Assembly (NCBI GenBank): GCA_944393415.1
Contig: CALYAD010000041.1
Span: forward strand, 1-34,527
Length of the DNA: 34,527 nucleotides
Source: an uncultured Clostridia bacterium
GTDB lineage: Bacteria; Bacillota; Clostridia; Oscillospirales; CAG-272
Direction: 5' to 3'
Shown: one piece after another, positions 16,082 through 22,572 of the stretch
Numbering within the stretch: position 1 is the stretch's first letter
How the letters are laid out: each line of letters starts with the position of its first letter
Position numbers and translations under genes: made by a program
Notes under the pieces: model-generated
What the model was told of the DNA's origin: nothing
Database searches by the model: none
The model's input: the letters and a program-made list of their open reading frames with translations, nothing else

Positions 16082-16603
16082 TTAAATTCCGCGCGTATTT
16101 TTTTGCAGCCTTTCGGTTATGAAATAAAGCAATACTCCCGTCGCCGTCCCCGTAAACATAGCCATGACGAGCAGAACGGGCAGCCAGAGCCTTATCGCCG
16201 CTCCTCCGAAAATCACGAAAGCCGCGGCGCATTGCCCGAGGTTGTGCATAGCAGCGCATAATACCGAAAGTCCCACCGCTCCTAAATATCTCTTTAAAAT
16301 AAATTTCCATAAAACCAATACCGAAAAAGATAAAAGACCCCCGGATAGAGAAAACCAAAGCGAGGTTACCGTCCCGAACAGCAGAAAATTTAAAAGTATC
16401 CTGCTCAGCGACACGCATAAGGCCGGAAATGTACCGAGATTAAAGAAGGCAGCTGCCACGGCGAGATTTGCAAGCCCAAATTTAAGCCCCGGAATCGGGA
16501 TAACCAGCTCAAGAGGTATCATCGCCTCCACATATGACAGGATCAATGCCAGCACAACAAATATCGCCGCCGTACAGACAGTCTCAGTGCGTGAACGCGT
16601 CAT
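16082..16603 (-). CDS. Gx transporter family (HepS1-like) membrane protein
   Basis: A 173-residue integral membrane protein with about five hydrophobic helices. It matches the Gx transporter family, long annotated as heptaprenyl diphosphate synthase component I. The family start is visible in IPIPGLKFGLANLAVAAAFF, with conserved asparagines and glycines. It has none of the aspartate-rich motifs of a prenyl synthase, so it is more likely a transporter or membrane partner than an enzyme. The ATG at 16603 is preferred over 16618 because GGGGAGG lies six bases upstream. It overlaps the end of the NusG-II gene by 20 bases. The same pair is found in flavin-based electron-transfer loci of other Bacillota. 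Confidence 0.83.
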   Translation of the reverse strand: MTRSRTETVCTAAIFVVLALILSYVEAMIPLELVIPIPGLKFGLANLAVAAAFFNLGTFPALCVSLSRILLNFLLFGTVTSLWFSLSGGLLSFSVLVLWKFILKRYLGAVGLSVLCAAMHNLGQCAAAFVIFGGAAIRLWLPVLLVMAMFTGTATGVLLYFITERLQKNTRGI

Positions 16604-16964
16604 AATCACCCTCCCCATCCGCTATAAGAGTCAGCGAAATTTCCGCCGGGACACATATAATACTCTGCCCGGGACGTGTTATTCTGCCTGTGATCCGACA
16701 TATCCTGTCGGGGCAGTCTGTTTCGCTCACAAACACCTCTCCGTTCTCGATAATGACCGTCAGAGTATAACCGTTATTCTCGAGCTCAAAGGACGTATCT
16801 CGAGTAATATCAAGCGTTTTCTCGCTTCCTCCGCAGTTTATTAGCAGACATGCGGCTTCGTTTTTCTGATTTGACGTAAGAAAAATACCAACAGCGATAA
16901 CCGCTATAAAAATATAAACCAAAATATCCGCTTTTCTGAAAAGCCTCAAATCGTTTCGAGCCAC
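16584..16964 (-). CDS. NusG domain II-containing membrane-anchored protein
   Basis: A 126-residue protein with one N-terminal membrane helix (about residues 13-30, ILVYIFIAVIAVGIFLTS) and an extracytoplasmic NusG-II domain. The family motif is clear: DCPDRICRITGRITRPGQSI, followed by ICVPAEISL. Its three cysteines (CPDRIC and IIC) are conserved. The start codon is GTG at 16964, set by AAGGAG six bases upstream. It is the first gene after the promoter at 17074-17102, overlaps the Gx-transporter gene, and heads the miaB-mutS-mutL-tgt run. The function is unproven; homologous pairs appear in extracellular electron transfer clusters. Confidence 0.87.
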   Translation of the reverse strand: MARNDLRLFRKADILVYIFIAVIAVGIFLTSNQKNEAACLLINCGGSEKTLDITRDTSFELENNGYTLTVIIENGEVFVSETDCPDRICRITGRITRPGQSIICVPAEISLTLIADGEGDYDAFTH

Positions 16965-17293
16965 TGTTTACTCCTTGCCGATAAAGCGTACCTGCGTGAT
17001 AAAATATAATTACGTTTCTCTGCGGGCTCGGGCATAAACCGATATCGCCGAAAGCTTACAGTCGATTTTTATTATTATAACATATAACAAGGTAAATTTC
17101 AACAAAAACAGAGTAAATTTTTTATCGAAAATAAAGAATTTACAGCTATAACTTTCCATACCGGCTTTAAAAACAAATAAGGGAGAGGTTCGACAAAGCG
17201 CGGAAAAAAACAGCGTTTTCTCTGCTCCAAAATCGACGTCTCTCACCTTATACAGCGCTTCGCACTCAGCCGAGACCGCGCAAAAACGCGCTC
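16965..17293. other. Intergenic region between darA and the NusG-II gene
   Basis: AT-rich. It holds one good minus-strand promoter (17074-17102) and a 5' leader of about 100 bases for the NusG-II gene. An open frame at 17010-17246 overlaps the promoter, has no ribosome binding site and no family resemblance. I see no convincing terminator for darA here. Confidence 0.6.
17074..17102 (-). promoter_or_regulatory. SigA promoter for NusG-II/Gx/miaB/mutS/mutL/tgt run
   Basis: Minus-strand TTGAAA (17097-17102), 17-base spacer, TATAAT (17074-17079). The NusG-II GTG start is about 110 bases downstream. Confidence 0.75.
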
Positions 17294-17620
17294 TTACATT
17301 TTCTCGTAGTATGCCACGTCGGTAACAAATACGATCGCGCCCCCGACTATAACCTCCGCCGGAAAAGGGTTTATAAGCGGAACGCTCGCGCCCGCGTCTA
17401 TAGGAGCGACGGGCTCCGTTCGCTTCGCGCAGTTCTGACGTATAAGCGTAACCGCCTCTTCCACCTTTTCGTCGTCCGTTCCTATCAGCAGTGTAGTGTT
17501 TCCGGTTTTGAGAAAGCCTCCCGTGGTGGCGAGCTTCGTGAACTCAAAGCCGTTCTGCGAAAGCACGCTGCAGACATTGCCCGCGTCCTTTTTGTGAACT
17601 ATCGCCGTGATCATTTTCAT
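17294..17620 (-). CDS. darA: Cyclic-di-AMP receptor, PII-like
   Basis: A 108-residue PII-like protein of the DarA/PstA (YaaQ) family, a cytoplasmic trimer that binds cyclic-di-AMP. The family core KLATTGGFLKTGNTTLLIGT is intact, followed by a long flexible loop and the end segment PAEVIVGGAIVFVTDVAYYE. Length matches the Bacillus subtilis protein (about 109 residues). AAAGGA-AGG lies about nine bases upstream of the ATG. It is the last gene of the orphan-trmK-darA unit, 34 bases after trmK. Its downstream partner in the cell is unknown. Confidence 0.95.
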   Translation of the reverse strand: MKMITAIVHKKDAGNVCSVLSQNGFEFTKLATTGGFLKTGNTTLLIGTDDEKVEEAVTLIRQNCAKRTEPVAPIDAGASVPLINPFPAEVIVGGAIVFVTDVAYYEKM

Positions 17621-17654
17621 ATAAAATACCTTCCTTTCCGGTTTTTATGTTATA

Positions 17655-18344
17655 TCATTTTCTTAGGAATTTCTGTATCTCCTCTATTATTTCTAAAACT
17701 TCTTCTCTCTCGGCAGCGTACTTGGCGCTTTTATCAGAAGCATTTATACCCGTCAGCCTTGCCGTAAGAGCTTGCAGCTCCTTTTCAGCGTAGCCTCTTT
17801 CCGCCTCATTCTGACTTTCGGCGTACTTTCCCAGATACATCTCCCGTATTCCTGTCTTTTCCGCCTTGCCGGTATATTCCGCGTTGATAACCGCATACAC
17901 ACGCCTTCCCGAGACCGCCTTGACCTCCCGCAAAACGCTGAAACCGTTTTCCGAAAGATACGCTCTAAGCAGGTGCGCCCGGCTCATTGGCTGAAGCACT
18001 AACCGCATTCCCCGCGTTTTCAGCCTTTCGTCCCGAGAGATTATTCCGGTGATCAGCTCTCCGCCCATTCCGGCAATTATGACATCCGTTACATCATCTA
18101 AGTTCACCCCGACGGTACCGTCGGCAAGAAACGCGCTCGTTCTTTCCGAAAGTCCCTGCTTTTGGATATTCTTTATTCCTTTTTCAAGCGACGCAGCGCT
18201 GATATCCGTTATTACCGCCCTTCGGCATCTGCCGCTTTTCAAAAGCTCCGCGGGGATAATGGCATGGTCTGTACCCACGTCACATACGACCGCTCCCTCT
18301 CTAACCATTGCGCATATCGCCGCCATACGTCCATCTTTCAGCAT
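17655..18344 (-). CDS. trmK: tRNA (adenine(22)-N1)-methyltransferase
   Basis: A 229-residue SAM-dependent methyltransferase of the TrmK (YqfN) family, which makes m1A22 in tRNA. The SAM-binding segment VCDVGTDHAIIPAELLKSG follows a short N-terminal helix, and the central IIAGMGGELITGII and LVLQPMSRAHLLRAYL motifs are typical. The C-terminal part is the expected coiled-coil helical domain. AGGA lies about eight bases before the ATG. It sits 49 bases after the 120-residue orphan gene and 34 bases before darA, and all three share the promoter at 18810-18838. Confidence 0.94.
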   Translation of the reverse strand: MLKDGRMAAICAMVREGAVVCDVGTDHAIIPAELLKSGRCRRAVITDISAASLEKGIKNIQKQGLSERTSAFLADGTVGVNLDDVTDVIIAGMGGELITGIISRDERLKTRGMRLVLQPMSRAHLLRAYLSENGFSVLREVKAVSGRRVYAVINAEYTGKAEKTGIREMYLGKYAESQNEAERGYAEKELQALTARLTGINASDKSAKYAAEREEVLEIIEEIQKFLRK

Positions 18345-18393
18345 TTATTTTTCCTATTTTGTATATTATTGCCTCTTACAAGGTATGAAACGG

Positions 18394-18756
18394 TCATTTA
18401 ACTACCTCAGCCCCGCCCCATTCCACAACTGTAAAACCGACGCGCTCCGGCGAGGTAAGCTCCTGCTCCTCGATTTCCACCGCCTCGTCTGCCGAATGCC
18501 ACGCCATAAATACGCGTATCATTGTATCGGGTTCCGGCGCGATATCAAGCTTTGCCGCATCGGTATAGATATCGCTCTGAAATGAAATTATATTGTACGG
18601 ATTATCCTGCATCAATGGTAGCCGGTACACGATAAACTCATTCGCTTCTCGGCGATTAAGCCCCAATTCGGCAAGTGCGTGCTCAAGAAATACGGCTGTA
18701 TCCTCGCCTTTTACACAAAAGCCCTTTGAAAAATCGTATTCCGCGTCCTGAAACAT
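18394..18756 (-). CDS. Conserved orphan protein, possible stand-alone C-terminal domain
   Basis: A 120-residue protein that I do not recognise by name. It has the segments YDFSKGFCVKGEDTAVFLEH, LGLNRREANEFIVYRLPLMQ, NPYNIISFQS and a C-terminal VGFTVVEWGG. These resemble a module I associate with the C-terminal ends of larger secreted proteins in gut Clostridia; that link is from memory and unverified. Here there is no signal peptide and no upstream coding extension, so it is either a stand-alone version or a truncated remnant. No strong ribosome binding site precedes the ATG, but a good promoter starts about 50 bases upstream. Codon use is like its neighbours. Confidence 0.6.
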   Translation of the reverse strand: MFQDAEYDFSKGFCVKGEDTAVFLEHALAELGLNRREANEFIVYRLPLMQDNPYNIISFQSDIYTDAAKLDIAPEPDTMIRVFMAWHSADEAVEIEEQELTSPERVGFTVVEWGGAEVVK

Positions 18757-18809
18757 AAAACGCCGTGACCATCGCCCCGATTTCTGCTGTGTTTTTTCTT
18801 ATTAATGTC

Positions 18810-18838
18810 AGTATAACTCAGACGCGGTCTGATTTCAA
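18810..18838 (-). promoter_or_regulatory. Promoter of orphan-trmK-darA unit
   Basis: Minus-strand TTGAAA (18833-18838), 17-base spacer, TATACT (18810-18815). The first gene starts about 50 bases downstream. Confidence 0.7.
18818..18832. promoter_or_regulatory. Candidate operator: perfect 6-3-6 inverted repeat
   Basis: TCAGAC-CGC-GTCTGA on the minus strand fills the spacer between -35 and -10 boxes. It is more GC-rich than its surroundings, which makes chance less likely. The binding protein is unknown; it does not match the Bacillus LexA box. Confidence 0.5.
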
Positions 18839-18866
18839 GGCATTTTTGTAAATTTTTCGGTATGAA

Positions 18867-18900
18867 AACACCGAAGCACAGAAAGCCGTACTTCGGTGTT
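18867..18900 (-). terminator. Intrinsic terminator after the DUF1858 gene
   Basis: AACACCGAAG pairs with CTTCGGTGTT (10-bp stem, 14-base loop) on the minus strand, beginning three bases after the stop and ending in a short T stretch. Confidence 0.75.
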
Positions 18901-18903
18901 ATA

Positions 18904-19101
18904 TTATTTAGATATCGCTTCGTTAAGCTTCGCAACCAGCTCGTCTACGTCGGTGCCATGCACCTCGCAAGCCTCTCCTACACTCTCGCCTCTCGAATGA
19001 GGACAGCCGAGACAGTGCATCCCTATTTCAAAAAACAGCGGAGCCGTATCCGGGTAGTTGTCAAGTATATCTCCTATTATTGTATCTTTCGTAATCTTCA
19101 T
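18904..19101 (-). CDS. DUF1858 small CxxC redox-disulfide protein
   Basis: A 65-residue protein of the DUF1858 family (hybrid-cluster-protein-associated disulfide domain). The family pattern is visible: ITKDTIIGDILDNYPDTAPL, then a CxxC at C30-C33 in MHCLGCPHS, and a C-terminal helix (DVDELVAKLNEAI). The cysteine pair suggests a redox or metal role; the biochemical function is unknown. The ATG at 19101 is chosen over the longer frame from 19173 because AAAGGA lies upstream and the family starts there. It has its own promoter at 19251-19278 and its own terminator. Confidence 0.88.
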   Translation of the reverse strand: MKITKDTIIGDILDNYPDTAPLFFEIGMHCLGCPHSRGESVGEACEVHGTDVDELVAKLNEAISK

Positions 19102-19250
19102 TTCCTTTATGTCCTTTCCCGCGAACCTGGTCGCGTGATTTATTGTTCCTTCAGCATAAAAACCGCTGATCATTTCGGAAGAAACCGAGCGTGATTCGAT
19201 ATAAACAGATAACTCTGATAAAATACGCTTAACGCGGTTTTCCGTATATT

Positions 19251-19278
19251 ATTATACCATATCCTTTGTCTTTGTCAA
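19251..19278 (-). promoter_or_regulatory. SigA promoter of the DUF1858 gene
   Basis: Minus-strand TTGACA (19273-19278), 16-base spacer, TATAAT (19251-19256). Both boxes are perfect. Confidence 0.75.
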
Positions 19279-19291
19279 TAGGATAACATAT

Positions 19292-19319
19292 TTGTTTACG
19301 AATTAGCGGAGTTGTTTAC
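19292..19319. repeat. Two TTGTTTAC direct repeats, 20 bases apart
   Basis: TTGTTTAC occurs at 19292-19299 and 19312-19319. The 20-base spacing places them on the same face of the helix, between two divergent promoters. Possible regulator binding sites. Confidence 0.35.
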
Positions 19320-19329
19320 AAAACCGTTG

Positions 19330-19357
19330 TTGAATCTTTATAAATAGATGGTATAAT
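19330..19357 (+). promoter_or_regulatory. Candidate SigA promoter for the lipoprotein-rbsK-ruvX unit
   Basis: TTGAAT (19330-19335), 16-base spacer, TATAAT (19352-19357). The coding start is about 235 bases downstream, an unusually long leader, so another promoter nearer the gene is possible. Confidence 0.5.
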
Positions 19358-19595
19358 TAATTAAGATTATCATCTTAAAGCGCGTCAAACAATTTTAAAA
19401 TCAACGGAACGAGGATGATTTCGCGCTTGATGGCTTATCAACAAGCCCGGACACAGAAAAATTATCGTACACTTCTAACCAGCAGACCGATATTATTATA
19501 TAAAATATTGCCAGGCTTTTTTAGCAGCTAAGATTTTTCGTTTCTGTAAAAAATGTTAAGTATTTATCCGCCGACGGCGGGATGGGAGATCATAA

Positions 19596-20681
19596 ATGAA
19601 AAAAAACACAAAACGCTATATATCCGTTATTTTACTGATTGTTACGGTCTTTTCGGCACTTGTCTCATGTACCGTTCAGCCCGGATATGAAGGAGCACCG
19701 GAAAACATGAGACCGATTAACGAAGGCGACGAGGGCGCGATACTTTATGTCCCCATCAACTGGAGCGTTGAGACCTCCACCGGCGTGCCGACCGCCTATT
19801 ACTCCTCCCGCGACCGGAGCATGATCACGCTTGTGACAGTCGACGCTTCCGATGTCGGGGACATGAATCCCCAGCAGTATTGGGAATCCTACCGTACAGT
19901 GTTTACGGCGGAGCTGAAGGATTTCGCAATCGCTAAGGAATCGGAGGAGGCAAAGGACTACACTACCAGACTTATCGCCGAACAGCCAAGCTATATCTAT
20001 GATTTCACAGCGAATATCACAAACATCAGCTATAAATTCCGTCAGGCGGTACTCAAGCATCCGGAATCCGGCGATATATATATCATCACCTATACCGCAT
20101 CGGCAGAAGTATTTGACAGTCACCTCGACGATCTTACAAAAGTATATGATAATTTCAGACTTGTGACCGAAAGCATTCCCATGGCCGATAAAACCGAACT
20201 GCTGCTTCCGTCTACGGAAGGCATCGAGGTCCCTGAGGGATATACGCTCATTTCAAATGACTATGTCGACTATTATCTGTTTGTTCCATCTGACTGGACT
20301 CCTATCGTAAACACCGGCATGACAGCCGCCTCCGCTCCCGGAAACGGCAGCGTAAGCGTAAATGCCATCGCATTTGAAACGACTATCGTTTCTCTTGACG
20401 AATACTGGACAGAGTATGAGACGAACCTGTACGCCACCTTCAGTCAAATAAGCTTCCCCGACCCGGAAAGCAAATTCACGGATATAAAGCTTGACGGATA
20501 TGACGGACGCTGTTACACCTATTCCATAACACACAACTCCGTCACAAACACCTTTTCACAGTACATCACCATTATCGGAGGATATGTGTATATGCTGACA
20601 TTCTGCGCGGAAAGCGCGGAGTTCGGTAACAACACCTCTGTATTCAACGACATTTTCTCGAACTTCCGCTTTAAAAACTGA
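19596..20681 (+). CDS. Lipoprotein with two PsbP-like repeats
   Basis: A 361-residue predicted lipoprotein. A basic N-terminus and hydrophobic segment (YISVILLIVTVFSAL) lead to a lipobox LVSC with the lipidated cysteine at 25. The mature part has two similar halves. Each begins with a strand like ILYVPINWSVETSTG or YLFVPSDWTPIVNTG, continues with a YWESY or YWTEY motif, and closes with a YDNFRL or FSNFRF motif. This layout recalls PsbP/Mog1-like lipoproteins common in Clostridia. The ligand is unknown. GGGAG lies nine bases upstream of the ATG. The kinase gene follows after 42 bases. Confidence 0.82.
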   Translation: MKKNTKRYISVILLIVTVFSALVSCTVQPGYEGAPENMRPINEGDEGAILYVPINWSVETSTGVPTAYYSSRDRSMITLVTVDASDVGDMNPQQYWESYRTVFTAELKDFAIAKESEEAKDYTTRLIAEQPSYIYDFTANITNISYKFRQAVLKHPESGDIYIITYTASAEVFDSHLDDLTKVYDNFRLVTESIPMADKTELLLPSTEGIEVPEGYTLISNDYVDYYLFVPSDWTPIVNTGMTAASAPGNGSVSVNAIAFETTIVSLDEYWTEYETNLYATFSQISFPDPESKFTDIKLDGYDGRCYTYSITHNSVTNTFSQYITIIGGYVYMLTFCAESAEFGNNTSVFNDIFSNFRFKN

Positions 20682-20723
20682 TTTCTGACCACACTATAAT
20701 ATAACGGGAGATGGTATAAAATA

Positions 20724-21659
20724 ATGAAAAAAACTGTTTTGACTGTAAGCTCAGCCAACATGGATCTGAATATGCGTGTAAACGAGGCTCCTTTAAAGGG
20801 TCAGACCATATTAGGCGATTCCTATAGCTACGTACCGGGCGGAAAAGGCGCCAATTCCGCTATTACGCTGGCAAAGCTGGGCGCGCACTCCGTCCTATGC
20901 GCCGCGCTGGGAAATGACGCAAACGGAACCGCACTGAAAAAAGTTTATAACGGCTTCGGTATAGATACAAGCTGTATTCTTACAGTAAACGATTACCCAA
21001 CCGGGCTCGCCGCGGTCACTGTTGAGGCGGACGGCGCCAACAGAATAGCCGTGTTTTCAGGGGCAAATTCAATGCTGACTCCCGAGCACGCCGTCAGCAG
21101 CATAAAGGCCTCCTCTCCCGACGCGGTATTTTGTCAATTTGAAATACCTTTCGAGACGGTACGCGCCGTTTCGGAGTACTGTCACGAAAACTCCGTTCCA
21201 CTGTTCATCGACGCCGGCCCCGCAGACCCTTCCCTTCCTATTGAGAAGCTTGCTCCGGTATTCGTGTTTTCACCAAACGAAACCGAAACCGAGCTCTTTA
21301 CCGGCATATCCCCGTCTGATGAGGAAAGCTGTATACAGGCGGTCAACAGGCTGTCCGAACGCGTCAAAGCCCGTTACTATGTAATAAAGCTCGGCTCGCG
21401 CGGTGCAGGCGTCTACGACAACGGTAATTTCACAGTGATACCCACATACGACGTAAAAGTCGTTGACACCACAGCCGCCGGCGATTCCTTCACCGCCGCT
21501 TTGACTCTGGAATACATACGTACCGAAGATATCCTCCATTCCTGCCGATACGGTAACGCGGTCGCATCGGTAGCCGTTTCCCGTCCCGGAGCAGGAGAAT
21601 CAGTGCCGGACTCAAAGGAGCTTGAGGACTTTTTACATAAAAACGGAATTACTCTGTAA
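20724..21659 (+). CDS. rbsK: PfkB-family sugar kinase, probably ribokinase
   Basis: A 311-residue cytoplasmic sugar kinase of the PfkB family. The N-terminal substrate motif is GGKGAN (39-44), SPNETE is near 183-188, and the C-terminal signature DTTAAGDSF has catalytic D254, matching ribokinase D255. The middle residue of the signature is A rather than the usual G (DTTGAGD). GNAVASVAVSRPGAGESVP near the end is typical of ribokinases that bind a monovalent cation. Ribose is the likeliest substrate, but no transporter or pentose genes are nearby, so other nucleoside or ketose substrates cannot be excluded. Ribosome binding site GGGAG upstream. ruvX follows 30 bases later. Confidence 0.88.
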   Translation: MKKTVLTVSSANMDLNMRVNEAPLKGQTILGDSYSYVPGGKGANSAITLAKLGAHSVLCAALGNDANGTALKKVYNGFGIDTSCILTVNDYPTGLAAVTVEADGANRIAVFSGANSMLTPEHAVSSIKASSPDAVFCQFEIPFETVRAVSEYCHENSVPLFIDAGPADPSLPIEKLAPVFVFSPNETETELFTGISPSDEESCIQAVNRLSERVKARYYVIKLGSRGAGVYDNGNFTVIPTYDVKVVDTTAAGDSFTAALTLEYIRTEDILHSCRYGNAVASVAVSRPGAGESVPDSKELEDFLHKNGITL

Positions 21660-21689
21660 TCTGATATACTTGAAAGGAATCCTATTTTT

Positions 21690-22145
21690 ATGACAGAGCC
21701 AAACACGGGGCAAGCCGCCGGTCAGATCAAGGGTCGCGTACTCGGCGTAGATATAGGAACCGTACGCACCGGTTTCGCTCTGAGCGATCCCGACGGTTAT
21801 CTCGCCAGCGCCCTATGCACCGTCAAGGCCGAGGGAAAACGCTCGATCGCCTCAGCCATCAAGGAAAAGGCCGATGAACACAAGGTGCGTCTCATAGTAC
21901 TCGGTCACCCCATAAATATGAACGGCACTCTGGGGGAAAGCTCGGCGAGGGTAAATAAGATCGCGGAGGAGTTAAGGAAAATTTCGGATATACCGGTTAT
22001 TCTGTTTGACGAACGCTGCACGACTATGGAAGCCATCAATTTCCTTAATATCACCGATACAAGAAATAAAAAACGCAAGGCTGTTATAGACAATCTTTCC
22101 GCTGAGATCATTCTTCAGAACTATCTCGATTCAGTAAGAAAGTAA
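21690..22145 (+). CDS. ruvX: Holliday junction resolvase-like / pre-16S rRNA nuclease
   Basis: A 151-residue RNase H-fold protein of the RuvX/YqgF family, linked to 5' maturation of 16S rRNA. Catalytic acidic residues are D21 (LGVDIGTVRTG), the segment VLGHPINMNGT, DER in VILFDERCTT, and the C-terminal DNLSAEIILQNYLD. The length is slightly above the usual 140 because of a 13-residue N-terminal extension. GAAAGGA lies ten bases upstream of the ATG. A strong terminator follows at 22201-22222. It closes the lipoprotein-rbsK-ruvX unit. Confidence 0.94.
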   Translation: MTEPNTGQAAGQIKGRVLGVDIGTVRTGFALSDPDGYLASALCTVKAEGKRSIASAIKEKADEHKVRLIVLGHPINMNGTLGESSARVNKIAEELRKISDIPVILFDERCTTMEAINFLNITDTRNKKRKAVIDNLSAEIILQNYLDSVRK

Positions 22146-22200
22146 TTCCGAACCTTTATCGGGATCAACTTCTTTTCAGGAACGATAACTCTGCCCGAAG

Positions 22201-22222
22201 CCCTTTTCAAAAAAGGGTTTTT
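22201..22222 (+). terminator. Intrinsic terminator after ruvX
   Basis: CCCTTTT pairs with AAAAGGG around a CAA loop, followed by TTTTT. It lies 55 bases after the ruvX stop. Confidence 0.85.
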
Positions 22223-22228
22223 CGAAAC

Positions 22229-22248
22229 TTCCGAAAACCTTTCTTAAG
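22229..22248 (+). repeat. Terminator-associated repeat, copy 1
   Basis: TTCCGAAAACCTTTCTTAAG, directly after the ruvX terminator. It matches the sequence following the palindrome at the end of serA. Confidence 0.55.
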
Positions 22249-22266
22249 AAACAGCAGGCGGGATAT

Positions 22267-22349
22267 CGTGAAAGTCAATTCAGATCAAGCATTCGGACGC
22301 TTTCACGCTTTAAGCCCCGGAGCGGGGTTTGAGCCGCGCAGCGGTTTTT
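22267..22349 (+). promoter_or_regulatory. Candidate structured RNA / attenuator in the glnN leader
   Basis: Three stems in a row. CGTGAAAG (22267-22274) pairs with CTTTCACG (22300-22307). AAGCCCCG pairs with CGGGGTTT around GAG (22312-22330). CCGC pairs with GCGG around GCA (22334-22344), followed by TTTTT (22345-22349). The last stem plus T-run reads like a terminator 220 bases before glnN. It could be an attenuator or a short non-coding RNA; no known riboswitch class is recognised. Confidence 0.4.
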
Positions 22350-22468
22350 CCTCTCCGGCCCTTTATAAATACAGAAACGCTCAGGACAGCCTTTGCGCTC
22401 CGCTGATATCCGGAGAAGTCGGAGACGGAGTTGTTTCTTTCCGCCGGATGAAATAAAACGAATGTTTT

Positions 22469-22486
22469 TTAAGAAAAGTTTTGGAA
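22469..22486 (-). repeat. Terminator-associated repeat, copy 2 (inverted)
   Basis: On the minus strand TTCCAAAACTTTTCTTAA. Same sequence family as the copies at 22229, 24769 and 34261, here in the opposite orientation. Confidence 0.5.
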
Positions 22487-22572
22487 ATATTCCGCCCTAT
22501 GGGTTTTAGAACCGATACGTAAAATCGGCAATACACAGAAGCTTATACATTGACATCACGAAAGGAAAAAAT

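Larger units (their letters stand above)
19102..19595. other. Divergent regulatory region
   Basis: Holds back-to-back promoters (minus 19251-19278, plus 19330-19357) with two TTGTTTAC direct repeats between them. A plus-strand leader of about 235 bases then runs to the lipoprotein gene. No open frame of note lies in it. Just before the lipoprotein start is CCGCCGACGGCGG, followed by a GGGAG ribosome binding site. Confidence 0.6.
22146..22572 (+). other. Structured intergenic region upstream of glutamine synthetase
   Basis: Contains the ruvX terminator (22201-22222), a dispersed repeat copy (22229-22248), three successive hairpins ending in a T-run (22267-22349) and an inverted repeat copy (22469-22486). 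A CCGAT/ATCGG hairpin lies about 55 bases before glnN. An open frame at 22268-22456 starts with GTG inside a hairpin and looks spurious. I see no confident promoter for glnN. Confidence 0.6.

Noticed and set aside
17010..17246. A 78-codon minus-strand open frame upstream of the NusG-II gene
   Set aside because: It spans a good promoter and AT-rich leader and has no ribosome binding site.
19569..19583. CCGCCGACGGCGG before the lipoprotein gene as a hairpin hiding the ribosome binding site
   Set aside because: The two arms are separated by a single base, too short for a normal loop; it may be a chance palindrome.
22268..22456. A 62-codon open frame between ruvX and glnN
   Set aside because: It begins with GTG inside a hairpin stem, lacks a ribosome binding site and shows no protein-like pattern.
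22554..22572. TTGACA close to the glnN start as a -35 box
   Set aside because: It would put the -10 box inside the coding region; it overlaps the space just before the ribosome binding site.
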